The notes beneath the pieces were generated by a model that saw only the letters and a program-made list of their open reading frames with translations, searched no databases and was not told where the DNA came from. The translations under genes were made by a program, and so were the position numbers. Below are positions 16,856 to 25,651 of a DNA stretch of 64,000 nt, one piece after another. Each line of letters starts with the position of its first letter. Within the stretch, counting starts at the first letter, position 1. The stretch comes from Glycomyces luteolus (GTDB taxonomy: Bacteria; Actinomycetota; Actinomycetes; Mycobacteriales; Micromonosporaceae), in NCBI RefSeq assembly GCF_027622875.1, contig NZ_JAPZVP010000003.1:130627-194626 (forward strand), in the 5' to 3' direction.

Positions 16856-16891
16856 TTCAGTTTCAACGATAGACTGAACCGCGACCGGAAA

Positions 16892-16908
16892 TCTAGCAGT
16901 GCTATACT
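16892..16908. promoter_or_regulatory. TetR operator 2 overlapping the TetR -10 box
   Basis: TCTAGCA, G, TGCTATA at 16892-16906 matches operator 1 with one arm change. It overlaps TATACT (16903-16908), the likely -10 of the TetR gene, and so predicts autorepression. Confidence 0.72.
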
Positions 16909-16914
16909 TTTGTG

Positions 16915-17487
16915 GTGACTGCCACTGAACGCCGTGAACGGCAACGCGCCGAACGACACCAGCTGATCATCACCGCCGCCCGCGAACTCGCCGAGACCGA
17001 GGGCTGGGAGGCCGTGACCACCCGCAAGCTCGCGGACAAGGTCGAGTACAGCCAGCCGGTCCTTTACGGCCACTTCGCGAACATGGAGGCCATCCGCGAC
17101 GCCGTCGCGGTCGAGGGCATCGGCGAGATGGCGGAGCAGATGCGCGAAGCGCGCCTAGCCGCCCCCGAATCGGAGGGCATCCGCGCGATCTGCACCTCGT
17201 ACCTGGCGTTCGCGGCTGCGCATCCCGCCGCATACCAGGCCATGTTTTCCTTGCCCACCAAGGTGAAGTGGGCCAGCGCCGAGACCCCGGCCCCGCTGCG
17301 CGCCGCGTTCAATGAGATCGTGAGCGCCTTCGGCCCGTATAACGAGCGGAACGCGGCCCTCGCTGAGTTGATCTGGGGCTCGTTGCACGGCATGGCGGTC
17401 CTGCTGCGGAGCGGGCGCATCCCGCAGGAGCAGCAGGAGCAGCGGCTCGACCTGCTGGTCGCGCTTTTCGCCGACGCCCCTGCGTAG
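16915..17487 (+). CDS. TetR-family transcriptional regulator of the divergent membrane protein
   Basis: 190 residues. N-terminal helix-turn-helix at about residues 8-55 (LIITAARELAETEGWEAVTTRKLADKVEYSQP, split by the turn), followed by a helical effector domain. Two consecutive GTG codons, 16912 and 16915, can start it. With TATACT ending at 16908 the transcript should begin at about 16915, so a leaderless GTG start is likely, and no ribosome site is visible. Two palindromes of the form TCTAGCANTGCTAGA flank the intergenic region and mark it as a local self-regulating repressor. The ligand is unknown. Confidence 0.87.
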   Translation: MTATERRERQRAERHQLIITAARELAETEGWEAVTTRKLADKVEYSQPVLYGHFANMEAIRDAVAVEGIGEMAEQMREARLAAPESEGIRAICTSYLAFAAAHPAAYQAMFSLPTKVKWASAETPAPLRAAFNEIVSAFGPYNERNAALAELIWGSLHGMAVLLRSGRIPQEQQEQRLDLLVALFADAPA

Positions 17488-17509
17488 ACCCGTTCGTATA
17501 CTGGCGGGC

Positions 17510-17893
17510 ATGGCATCCCGCATCAGCGAACTCGTCCTCGACTGCGAGGACCCCGAGCGGCTGGCCGCGTTCTGGAGCGCGGTCCTCGACTACGTCGAAC
17601 TCGATCGCGAGGACGATGGCAGCATCGAGATCGGCCCGGCCGACGTCGGCTTCGGAGGCCTCCAGCCGACGCTGATCCTCAGTCCCAGCATCGATCCGAA
17701 GCCCTGGAAGCTCCCCCTCCACATCGACGTCAACGCCGTCGACCGCGACCAGGACGCCGAACTGGAGCGGCTGCTCGCACTGGGCGCCAGGCCCGCCGAC
17801 GTCGGCCAGACCGGCGAGGAGAACTGGCATGTGCTGCAGGACCCCGAAGGCAACGTCTTCTGCCTTCTCCATCGGCGTCTGGACCCCGCCTAG
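17510..17893 (+). CDS. VOC/glyoxalase-superfamily protein
   Basis: 127 residues forming one glyoxalase-like unit pair: SELVLDCEDPERLAAFWSAVL at the start, LHIDVNAVDRD in the middle and VLQDPEGNVFCLL at the end. These are typical of the VOC proteins annotated as glyoxalase/bleomycin resistance/dioxygenase. Candidate metal ligands are scattered (His at the LHID strand, Glu near the C-terminus) and do not define a reaction. It starts 22 nt after the TetR gene and may be co-transcribed with it. Binding or isomerase function cannot be chosen from sequence. Confidence 0.85.
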   Translation: MASRISELVLDCEDPERLAAFWSAVLDYVELDREDDGSIEIGPADVGFGGLQPTLILSPSIDPKPWKLPLHIDVNAVDRDQDAELERLLALGARPADVGQTGEENWHVLQDPEGNVFCLLHRRLDPA

Positions 17894-18456
17894 GAGGCGC
17901 GGCACCCACATTGTCGTCCGCGACTCGGTCGCTTCCCCGCCCCGACGCTTACGGGTCCACGGTGCTCCAGGTCAAACCTGGCAGCGACGAGGAGGGGGAC
18001 GGGCGGGGTTGGTTGTCGGGTGGCGGGTTGACATGCGTTGGGGTGCAGGGGCTCTGGTGGAACTGGGGGCGCGGCCGGGGCGGCGAATGTGAGGGTTTTC
18101 CCTGCGTGTGGGTGATGACGGCGGGGTCTGTAGTGGGGATAATTGAGAGTACGTACAGGGATACGGAATCCGTGTAGGTGAACGATATGGTGGTAAGCAG
18201 ACTACGACATAAGCCTCTGGCCATATGCCTGCATTGCACGGACGTTGAGATCGGTGTCGGAGCCATGAGGAGCTCCGGCGTCACTCGGCCACGGCCCTTT
18301 GCGATGAGCTGTTGAACTGTCCTGGCAGGGACAGGGACACGGCGTGTACTCCCGGACCGGGGTGAGACCCGGGACGGACAGCGGCGAGCACCCACATGGT
18401 GCCTGCCGGCAGGCCCAGGCCCGATCGGACGATCAGGAGCCAGGGGCCAAGAATGA

Positions 18457-18614
18457 AGAGGCCAGCGCCCCCGATATGCAAGTGGGAGTGAGGGTCTGGA
18501 GGCCAGTGCCCCGATGTGCAAGAGGGGCAAAGGCTTGGAGGCCGGTGCCCCGAAACGTCTCGGCGGCAGGGGTCTAGCGGCCGGTGCCTGTGAAGGTCAG
18601 GGCCGCTGATCGCA
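18457..18614. repeat. Degenerate 39-bp tandem repeat, about four units
   Basis: Units begin near 18457, 18498, 18537 and 18576 with GGAGGCCRGTGCCCCGA or a close variant; the last three are exactly 39 bp apart. The period is a multiple of three, and on the minus strand it encodes a 13-residue motif around GHRP/GHWP, but no good gene contains it. Confidence 0.7.
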
Positions 18615-18949
18615 GGCTCAGGCGAAAGCCGAAGCCTGAATCGGAAGCCTGGGCCAGGGAGGCCGAGGCGGGGGAAGCGCGAGGAGCAGCGGGAAGGAGG
18701 CGAGAGGACATGACGACCACGACCGTGCACACGACCGTCACCGCAGCCGCGACCGAGGCGACGCCCGCCGCTGACGGCTCCCACAGCGCCACCCGCTTTG
18801 TCGCTCCGCAGTCCACCACCGTCGCTGCGGCTTCGAGCCGGACTCACCCGGTCGCTTCAGCACCGGCACGAATCCGCCCGGCCCGGCCGGAAGCGGCAAC
18901 CGGCCCCGCCCGGCCCGCATCGCCTGCCGAGTGGCGACGACCGGCCCCA

Positions 18950-19246
18950 CCCCGGCGACGCACCCCCGAGCAACCGCTCACCTCTTCATCGCCGCCCGTT
19001 TGAAGCCGGGCCGAAGAGGACCCGGCCCAGGCCAGCCACCCCGAGCAATCGCCCACCCCTCCATCGCTGCCGCTTGAACCGCGCACCGAAGAGGCCCCCG
19101 CCCCGGCGACGCACCCCCGAGCAGCCACTCACCTCTTCATCGCCGCCCGTTTGAAGCCAGGCCGAAGAGAACCCGGCCCCGGCCAGCCGCCCCGAGCAAA
19201 CCCCCCATCCCTCCATCGCTGCCCGCCCGAACCGCGCACCGAAGAC
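18950..19246. repeat. 151-bp tandem direct repeat, nearly two copies
   Basis: The segment beginning CCCCGGCGACGCACCCCCGA at 18950 recurs at 19101, 151 bp later, and the similarity runs to about 19246 with scattered substitutions. Each copy holds the block TCACCTCTTCATCGCCGCCC. The sequence just upstream may be a third, more decayed copy. No gene function is apparent. Confidence 0.75.
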
Positions 19247-19480
19247 GATCCGCACTCGCGTGGCCACGAATTCGAGGGGCCGCCAGGTCGCAGCCCCGGA
19301 CCCGCCGGAGCGCTCGGTAGGGGTGATCGAGTTCCAGCCGTTGGTCACGAAGGGCAGGTCGGCCAGCTTCACCGCCCGAACTCATGCGCCCGGATCGCCA
19401 TCGGCTCCCGGTTTCCCACTGGTTGAGTCCCGTCGCAGCCTGCCTCCTCCCTCGATCAGGCTCGCGGGAGCATGGGCGGC

Positions 19481-19969
19481 ATGGACACTGGTGAAGACGG
19501 CACGGCTGCAGACGACAAGGTCGAGATCCGCATTGCCCGTGCCGATGAGTTCACGGCCGTCGCCGGTCTGCGGTGGCAGTGGGAGGTGGAGGTCGGCGAG
19601 ACGCCGACCATGCCCCGTGAGACTTTCGAGAAGGGGTTCGCCGAATGGGCGCGGCGGCACATCGATTCGCATCGGTGCATCGTGGTGAGCCGCAACGGCA
19701 CCGTCGTAGGCATGGCCTGGCTCGCGGTCATCGAGCGCGTGCCGACACCTGACAGCATGGCACGCGCGACCGGCGATCTCCAGTCCGTCTACCTGGTCCC
19801 CGAGGCGCGCAACGGCGGTCTCGGCAGTCGGCTCATCGCCGCGTCGCTCGATGAGGCGCGGACATTGGGACTGCCGAATGTCACCGTGCAGTCAACCACC
19901 CGTGCCGTGCCCGTCTACTCCCGCAACGGGTTCGCCGCCTCACCGAAGGTGCTTCAGGCCGACCTCTAA
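19481..19969 (+). CDS. GNAT-family N-acetyltransferase
   Basis: 162 residues, single GNAT domain. An opening strand (VEIRIARADEF) is followed by motif A, LQSVYLVPEARNGGLGSRLI, with the pyrophosphate-binding RNGGLGS turn, and by the C-terminal PVYSRNGF segment seen in many GNATs. ATG 19481 with GGGAG 10 nt upstream is preferred over ATG 19472, which is too close to that site. It converges with the NmrA-like gene, whose stop is 4 nt away. The acceptor substrate (amine of a metabolite, antibiotic or protein) is unknown. Confidence 0.87.
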   Translation: MDTGEDGTAADDKVEIRIARADEFTAVAGLRWQWEVEVGETPTMPRETFEKGFAEWARRHIDSHRCIVVSRNGTVVGMAWLAVIERVPTPDSMARATGDLQSVYLVPEARNGGLGSRLIAASLDEARTLGLPNVTVQSTTRAVPVYSRNGFAASPKVLQADL

Positions 19970-19973
19970 GAGC

Positions 19974-20804
19974 TCAGCGGAAGTCGTCGGCGTGGGCTTC
20001 GGCCCATTGCTCGAACGTGCGCGGCGGACGGCCGATGACCTCTTCGACCGTGGGTAGGACCAGCGACTCGTCGAGCGATCCATCCACATAGAAGTCCCAG
20101 AAGGCGTGAACGTACTTCTCGGGCATGGTCGCTTCCAGTTGCGCCCGGGTCTCCTCCAGCGAGAGGCCTTCGAAGCGGAGGGCGCGGTCGAGGACGCGCC
20201 CGAGGATCTCGAGCTGCTCGGCGGGGAACATCGCGCGCGGGCCCGTGAGGCGGTAGACCGCCCCGGCGTGGGTGTCGTCGGTCATCGAGGCCACGGCGAC
20301 GGCAGCGATGTCGGCCGGGTCGATGCAGGCGAGCGGAATGTCGCCCCAAGGCGCGCGGACCAGGTCGCCGGCCTGGAGTTCGGGCAGCCAGCGGAAGGTG
20401 TTCGACATGAACGCGCTGGGCCGCAGGACGGTCCACGCGATGCCGGACTCGCGCGCGGCGGCCTCGGAGCCCTCCATCATCGCCGTGACGGCGTTCGAGG
20501 TGTCGCCGGTCCCGGCTGAGCTGCCCGAGAGCTGGACGGCGCGTTTCACCCCCGCCTCCCGCATCCGTTGGTAGAGCCCGGCCATGTCGGGGTAGCCGGG
20601 CAGCATGAACACCGCTTCGACCCCTTTGAGCCAGGGCGTCAGCGAGTCGGGGTCGTTGAGGTCGGCCACGGCGGCCTCGGAGCCTTCGGGCAGTCTCGCG
20701 CGGCTCGCGTCGCGGACGAGCGCCCGCACGGGCAGACCCTGTTCCGCCAAAGCCTGCACGACCGCTCCACCGACGTTCCCGGTCACTCCCGCTACGAGGT
20801 ACAT
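19974..20804 (-). CDS. NmrA-like NAD(P)-binding protein
   Basis: 276 residues. Extended-type Rossmann protein with GVTGNVGGAVV at residues 6-16 as the dinucleotide loop. AVFMLPGYPDMAGLYQRMREAG and the LRPSAFMSN segment are typical of NmrA/QOR2-like proteins. The classical Tyr-x3-Lys active site is not present, as usual for NmrA-like redox sensors or reductases acting on quinones or isoflavones. It follows the livF gene by 40 nt on the same strand and may be read through from that operon, but no functional link is evident. Confidence 0.85.
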   Translation of the reverse strand: MYLVAGVTGNVGGAVVQALAEQGLPVRALVRDASRARLPEGSEAAVADLNDPDSLTPWLKGVEAVFMLPGYPDMAGLYQRMREAGVKRAVQLSGSSAGTGDTSNAVTAMMEGSEAAARESGIAWTVLRPSAFMSNTFRWLPELQAGDLVRAPWGDIPLACIDPADIAAVAVASMTDDTHAGAVYRLTGPRAMFPAEQLEILGRVLDRALRFEGLSLEETRAQLEATMPEKYVHAFWDFYVDGSLDESLVLPTVEEVIGRPPRTFEQWAEAHADDFR

Positions 20805-20844
20805 GGCGCGATCCTAGCGCGGGAACCGTTGCACCCCAATCGGG

Positions 20845-21552
20845 TCAGACGCCGAGGTAGGCGGCGCGGACCACGTCGTCGGCGAGGGTCTCGCTGCCCG
20901 AGCCGGTGATGGTGACGCGGCCCTGCTGCATCACGAAGGCGGTGTCGGCCTGGGCAAGGACGCCCGCGTTCTGCTCGACCATGAGGACCGTGACGCCGCG
21001 CTGGTTGATGAGCTTCACCGCCGCGAAGACCTGCTCGGTGAGCTTGGGCGACAAGCCGAGTGAGGCCTCGTCGATGAGGAGCAGGCGCGGCGAGCTCATC
21101 ATGCCGCGGCCGATGGCGAGCATCTGCTGCTCGCCGCCGGAGAGGGTCCCGGCAGTCTGGTCGGCGCGCTCTTCGAGGCGCGGGAAGATCTGGTAGACCT
21201 CCTGCAGGTTGCGGCGCACCCGGCGGGCGTCCCGACGGATCGTCCACGCGCCGAGGCGCAGGTTCTGCTTCACGGTGAGCGCTGGGAACACAAGACGCCC
21301 TTCGGGAACCAGGACGATGCCGGCCCGGACGCGGGCGCCCGGCGAGCCGGTGAGCGGCTTGCCGTCGTACCGGATCTCACCGCCGGTGGCGGGGAGGAGC
21401 CCGGCGAGGGTCATGAGGGTGGTGCTCTTCCCGGCCCCGTTGAGTCCCAACAGGACGGCGTTGGAGCCCTCCTCGACGTTGAGGCTCACGCCGTGGAGGA
21501 CGGGCACGGAGCCGTACCCGGCGCGCAGGTTCTCGACCTCAAGCAGTGCCAT
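20845..21552 (-). CDS. livF: Branched-chain amino acid-type ABC transporter ATPase LivF
   Basis: 235 residues, cytoplasmic ATPase of an HAAT-type importer. Walker A is GLNGAGKST, the signature is LSGGEQQ, Walker B is LLLIDEAS and a His-equivalent switch region follows. It overlaps the livG gene by 14 nt. It is the last core gene of the liv operon that begins near 26880. LivF and LivG pair beneath LivH and LivM. The ligand (branched-chain amino acid, amide or other polar compound) cannot be read from this subunit. Confidence 0.94.
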   Translation of the reverse strand: MALLEVENLRAGYGSVPVLHGVSLNVEEGSNAVLLGLNGAGKSTTLMTLAGLLPATGGEIRYDGKPLTGSPGARVRAGIVLVPEGRLVFPALTVKQNLRLGAWTIRRDARRVRRNLQEVYQIFPRLEERADQTAGTLSGGEQQMLAIGRGMMSSPRLLLIDEASLGLSPKLTEQVFAAVKLINQRGVTVLMVEQNAGVLAQADTAFVMQQGRVTITGSGSETLADDVVRAAYLGV

Positions 21553-22372
21553 GGGGGGCTCCTTCGGGCTGCAGCGGCCACTCGGGCGGTTCGGTGGGCT
21601 CCGCCGTACCGCCGAGGTAGGCGGCGATGACCTCGGGGTGGCGTTGGATCGCGGCGGGCTCGCCCTCGGTGAGGAGTTCGCCGAAGTTGAGCACGTAGAC
21701 GTAGTCGCAGACCTCGGCGACGAGCGGCACGTGGTGCTCGATCATGAGGATGGTGAGCTTCAGGCGGTCACGGAGTTCCCGGAGCGTGTCGGCGAGGCCG
21801 AGGGCCTCCTCCGGGCTGAGGCCCGAGGCGGGCTCGTCGAGGAGGAGCATCTTCGGGTCGGAGGCGAGGGCCATCGCCATGTCGCAGGTCTTGCGGACGC
21901 CGTAGGGCAGTTCGCCGGTGCGCTCGTCGGCGACGGCCTCGAGTCCGAAGTACTCGATGATCTCGGCGGCGTCCCGGCGGAGTTCGCGCTCGCGGTGCCA
22001 GGTGCCGGCGAGGCCGAGCATCCCGGCGAGCGCCGAGTACCCGGCCCGCTGGTGCTGGGCGAGCATGACGTTCTCGGTGACGGTGAGCGCGTCGATCACG
22101 CCGAGGTTCTGCCACGTGCGGGCCATGCCGAGGCGCGCCCGGCGGTGGGTCGGCAGGTGCGAGACGTCCCGCCCGTCGAAGAAGACCCGGCCGCCCTGGG
22201 GCTGGTAGATCCCGGTGAGGCAGTTGAAGCACGAGGTCTTGCCCGCGCCGTTGGGTCCGATGAGGCCGACGATCTGGCCTTCGCGGACTGAGAGCGAGAG
22301 GTCGTTCAGGACCTGGAGGCCGCCGAAGCGGAGCATCAGGCCCTCGACCTTGAGGAGTTGGCGGCGCTTCAT
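21539..22372 (-). CDS. livG: Branched-chain amino acid-type ABC transporter ATPase LivG
   Basis: 277 residues. Walker A is GPNGAGKT and Walker B is LLLDEPASGLS. The signature region reads LPYGVRKTCDMAMAL, a LivG-type variant of the ABC signature. ATG 22372 is preceded by GAGGAAGC, overlaps the livM stop by 4 nt (ATGA) and excludes longer frames upstream. The C-terminal extension after HHVPLVAEVCDYVYVLN is standard for LivG. It is co-translated with its neighbours. Confidence 0.94.
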   Translation of the reverse strand: MKRRQLLKVEGLMLRFGGLQVLNDLSLSVREGQIVGLIGPNGAGKTSCFNCLTGIYQPQGGRVFFDGRDVSHLPTHRRARLGMARTWQNLGVIDALTVTENVMLAQHQRAGYSALAGMLGLAGTWHRERELRRDAAEIIEYFGLEAVADERTGELPYGVRKTCDMAMALASDPKMLLLDEPASGLSPEEALGLADTLRELRDRLKLTILMIEHHVPLVAEVCDYVYVLNFGELLTEGEPAAIQRHPEVIAAYLGGTAEPTEPPEWPLQPEGAPHGTA

Positions 22373-23400
22373 TGCTTCCTCTTTCCGGCAAGCCAGTCCG
22401 TCGCCGGGCGGAGCAGCTGGCCGAAGCCGCCCGGGAAGAACCGCAGGACGACCAGGAGCATCACGACCACGATGAACGGCGGTAGTACGTGATATACCGC
22501 TTCGTTGAGGAACGGCGGCTGCCACGGCAGGCTCGAGAGGAAGTTCGGGAGCGTCAAGGGCAGCAGCGCGAAGAACGCGGAGGCGAGGATGACCCCGAGC
22601 CGGGAGCGGAGGCCGCCGACCACGGTCATCAGCACCCACACGAGCGCGACCTGGAACTCGAAGTCCATGGCCTGCACGATCTGGTTCCAGTGGGCGAACA
22701 GGCCGCCCGCGAGCCCCGCGATCAGCCCGGAGAGGCTGAACGCGGCGAGCTTGTACCCGGTCACGTTGACGCCCAGCGTGGAGGCGATGCGCTCGTTGTT
22801 CCGCACGGCCGCGAGTGCCCGCCCGGTCTTGGTCGAGACGATCCGCCAGTCGAGGTACAGCACGAGTCCGAGCACGCCGAGGCACAGCAGCGCGAACGCG
22901 TGGTCCGAGGCGAGGACCGCGGGCCGGGGCGCGAAGGCGCCCGCTCCCCCGCCGGTGAACTCGCGCCAGTTGAAGATCGTGGTCTCTGCGGTGAGCCCGA
23001 ACGCGAGCGTCACCAGAGCGAGGTAGAGGCCGGTGACGCGCAGCGCCACCAGGCCGATGACGACGGCCGTGAACGCCCCCGCGACACCGGCTGCGGCGAG
23101 CCCGAAGCCGAGCGGCGCGCCGAGGCGCGAGGCCATGAACGCGGCCGCGAACGCGCCGATCCCCACGAACGCCTGGTGGCCCAGGGAGATCTGCCCGGCG
23201 TGGCCGGTGAGCGTGTTGATCGAGAGGCCGATGACGGCGTAGATCGCGGCGCGGCTGATCCGCTGCGCCCACACGTCGCCGCCCAGGAGCAGCGGCAGCG
23301 CGGCGAGCACGAGCAGGGCGAGGACGACGGTGACGCGGAGGGCGAGGCCGAAGCGGCGCTGGACTTTCACCCGGGTCAGGACCATGGTCGCAGTAGCCAT
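22369..23400 (-). CDS. livM: Branched-chain amino acid-type ABC transporter permease LivM
   Basis: 343 residues with eight to ten transmembrane helices. The LivM hallmark appears as YAVIGLSINTLTGHAGQISLGHQAF. The cytoplasmic N-terminus is short and basic. It starts immediately after the livH stop (23401-23403) and overlaps livG by 4 nt. It forms the membrane pore with LivH. Confidence 0.93.
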   Translation of the reverse strand: MATATMVLTRVKVQRRFGLALRVTVVLALLVLAALPLLLGGDVWAQRISRAAIYAVIGLSINTLTGHAGQISLGHQAFVGIGAFAAAFMASRLGAPLGFGLAAAGVAGAFTAVVIGLVALRVTGLYLALVTLAFGLTAETTIFNWREFTGGGAGAFAPRPAVLASDHAFALLCLGVLGLVLYLDWRIVSTKTGRALAAVRNNERIASTLGVNVTGYKLAAFSLSGLIAGLAGGLFAHWNQIVQAMDFEFQVALVWVLMTVVGGLRSRLGVILASAFFALLPLTLPNFLSSLPWQPPFLNEAVYHVLPPFIVVVMLLVVLRFFPGGFGQLLRPATDWLAGKRKQ

Positions 23401-24270
23401 TTACGCCTCCTTCCCTAGCAGCCCTTGGGGTCTGATGAGGAGCACCAGCATCAGCAGGGCGAAGACGCCCAGTTCGGCCGCTCCCGGGACTTTCAACTGC
23501 TGCCCCAGGTAGTAGATGCCGAGGTTTTGGACGACGCCGATCGCGAGTCCGCCGATGAACGCGCCGGGCAGGCTCGTCATGCCGCCCAGCACGGCCGCCG
23601 CGAAGGCGGGCACGAGCATCGTGAGGGTCATGAACCCGGGCGTGAAGATCCCGACCGGCGCGTACAGCAGCCCGGCGATGCCGCCGAGCAGCGCCGCCAT
23701 GCCCCACACGAGCCGGGAGACGGCCACCGGGCTGATGCCCACGACCTGCGCGGCACGGGTGTCCTGTGAGGACGCCAGGACCGCGAGTCCCATGTCCGTC
23801 TTGAAGAACCACGCCATCGCTGCCGCGAGGACCGCGAGCACCGCCATCAGGATCAGCTGCTGCGGCAGGATCCCGGCGCCGAGGATGTTGACGCCGCCGC
23901 CCGAGATCAGCGGCGGCATGACCCTCGGGATCGGCTGCCCCAGCAGGACGATGATCGCGATCGTGAAGAGCGCGACGCCCACGAGTGCCACCAGCATGAT
24001 CGTCCGCGAGGAGGACTCCAGCGGCCGGACGATGACGCGTTCGACGATGAGGCCCATGGCGACCGCCGCGGCGAGGCCGCCGACGACGCCGACCCAGTAG
24101 GGCAGGCCCGCGCCGACGACGATCGCGAAGGCAGTGAACGCGGCGACCCCGCCGAATTCGCCCTGGGCGAAGTTGAAGACGCGTTTGGCCTTGTAGACCA
24201 GGACGATGCCGACGGCCAGGAGGCCGTAGACCGCGCCTTGGAAGAGGCCCAGTGCGAGGAAGGCGCCCAC
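23401..24270 (-). CDS. livH: Branched-chain amino acid-type ABC transporter permease LivH
   Basis: 289 residues, about eight transmembrane helices. The family motif YGLLAVGIVLVYKAKRVFNFAQGEFG is at the N-terminus, starting near residue 15. It begins 1 nt before the end of the binding-protein gene region, with no intergenic space. It pairs with LivM in the membrane. Family call is secure. Confidence 0.93.
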   Translation of the reverse strand: MGAFLALGLFQGAVYGLLAVGIVLVYKAKRVFNFAQGEFGGVAAFTAFAIVVGAGLPYWVGVVGGLAAAVAMGLIVERVIVRPLESSSRTIMLVALVGVALFTIAIIVLLGQPIPRVMPPLISGGGVNILGAGILPQQLILMAVLAVLAAAMAWFFKTDMGLAVLASSQDTRAAQVVGISPVAVSRLVWGMAALLGGIAGLLYAPVGIFTPGFMTLTMLVPAFAAAVLGGMTSLPGAFIGGLAIGVVQNLGIYYLGQQLKVPGAAELGVFALLMLVLLIRPQGLLGKEA

Positions 24271-24271
24271 G

Positions 24272-25651
24272 TCAGAACCCGTTCACGAACGCGAAGTCGG
24301 TCTCGTAGTGCCCGCCGCCGTCGCAGACGTTGCGGAGCACGCTCACCTGCGTGGCGCCGAACGGGCCGTCGGAGTAGTTCAGATCGGGGAAGACCCCGGT
24401 CGAGAACTTCTGCCCCGCAACGGCATCCATGAACGCGCCCCGGTCGAGCGCCTCACCCGCCTGCTCCAGCATTTGATGGAGCACTTTGGACTGGCCCCAC
24501 ATCATCCAGGTGACGTCGTCGGCTTCGATCCCGGCCGCGTCGACCGCCGCGAGGAAGTCCGGGTCGTACTCGCCCGCGTCGGCGAACGCCGGCGTCGGGT
24601 TGAAGAACCGCGCGCCCTCGGTCGAACCCGCGGCGCTGCAGCCGGTGCTGGCGACCTGGTCGATGCCCATGCTCACGCCGACGCCCACGAACTGCGGGCG
24701 GCAGCCGGAGGCGGCGGCCATCTCCAGGTAGAAGGTGGGGCTGGTGAGCACGAAGACCACGTCGTAGTTCTTCACCGTGCCGGTGCAGAGGTTCCCGGCG
24801 GCGGAGGAGCCGCGCTCGTTCTTGTCGGGGCGGAAGACGTCCACGCCGTCGAAGGAGCCGGTGAAGCCCTCGACCGCGTCGTCGAAGTTCGGCGTGTTGG
24901 TGACGACGGCGGCCACTTTGGACGCGTCGGTGACGCCGAGCTCGTTCTTGATGTAGTCCGCGAGCATCGGGGTCTGCTGCTTGTACGTCATGGAGGCCGC
25001 GAAATAGGTGTCGAGCGAGCCCATGCCGGTCTCGGTGACCCCTGTGGACAGATACGGGACGTCCTCGCTCGCGGCGTACTGGGCGCACGCCTGGATCTGG
25101 TCGGTGCCGCCCGCGCCGATGAGCGCGAACGCCTGCTGCTCCTCGGCCATGGTCTGGCAGACCTGGCGGGCGGTGGAGGGCCGGTACTGGTCGTCGGCGA
25201 ACACCGTCTCGACGGTGCGGCCGTGGATCTCGACCGGCTTGCCGCCGTTCCCGTACTGCCAGTAGAGGTCCTTGCCCGTGGCGAAGGACTCCTGCTTGAG
25301 CGGGGCCGCGCCGGTCAGGGGCGCGTGGATGCCGATGGTGATGGTGTCGGCGGTGACGCCGGTGGTGTCGCCGTTCCCGGCGTTCCCGTTGTCGTTGCCG
25401 CCGCCTCCCCCGCCGCCACCGCCGCCGGAGGCGTCGTCGCCCCCGCCGCCGGTGGATTCGGTGCCGTCGCCGCCCGTGGCGCCGTCGTCGGCGCTGGCGC
25501 CTTCGGAGCCGCCGAGGCCCTCGTTCTCGCCGCCTTGGGCGACGAAGTCGTCATGCACGCCTTCGAACTGGCCGCACGCGGGCAGTACCAGCAGCGCGCC
25601 CGCCAAGAGCGCGAAGATCGTCCGGCGCCGTTTGGGAAGAGCGAGCCTCAT
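24272..25651 (-). CDS. ABC transporter substrate-binding lipoprotein (LivJ-like)
   Basis: 459 residues. Basic N-terminus, hydrophobic core and lipobox LPAC with Cys26, so it is anchored to the outer face of the membrane. A long disordered linker (about 40-85) with a run of Gly precedes the type I periplasmic-binding domain, which starts at ADTITIGIHAPLTGAAP. ATG 25651 overlaps the upstream stop (ATGA). The ligand pocket cannot be read by eye; the domain is a Peripla_BP_6 type, used for amino acids, amides and aromatic acids. The linker may span the thick cell wall. Confidence 0.9.
   Translation of the reverse strand: MRLALPKRRRTIFALLAGALLVLPACGQFEGVHDDFVAQGGENEGLGGSEGASADDGATGGDGTESTGGGGDDASGGGGGGGGGGNDNGNAGNGDTTGVTADTITIGIHAPLTGAAPLKQESFATGKDLYWQYGNGGKPVEIHGRTVETVFADDQYRPSTARQVCQTMAEEQQAFALIGAGGTDQIQACAQYAASEDVPYLSTGVTETGMGSLDTYFAASMTYKQQTPMLADYIKNELGVTDASKVAAVVTNTPNFDDAVEGFTGSFDGVDVFRPDKNERGSSAAGNLCTGTVKNYDVVFVLTSPTFYLEMAAASGCRPQFVGVGVSMGIDQVASTGCSAAGSTEGARFFNPTPAFADAGEYDPDFLAAVDAAGIEADDVTWMMWGQSKVLHQMLEQAGEALDRGAFMDAVAGQKFSTGVFPDLNYSDGPFGATQVSVLRNVCDGGGHYETDFAFVNGF

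Larger units (their letters stand above)
17894..19471. other. 1.6-kb gene-poor stretch
   Basis: No frame here has a convincing start, ribosome site and codon pattern together. The first 400 bases are less GC-rich than the surroundings. The rest holds two groups of degenerate tandem repeats, listed separately. Open frames exist on both strands, but they are low-complexity (Arg, Pro, Ser, Gly) and look like repeat artefacts. It may be a decayed gene region. Confidence 0.6.

Noticed and set aside
18457-18614. CRISPR array
   Set aside because: The 39-bp units are directly adjacent and degenerate with no unique spacers, and no cas gene is present.
18281-18847. 188-codon open frame on the minus strand across the repeats
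   Set aside because: Low-complexity product and no ribosome site; it exists because the 39-bp repeat keeps a frame open.
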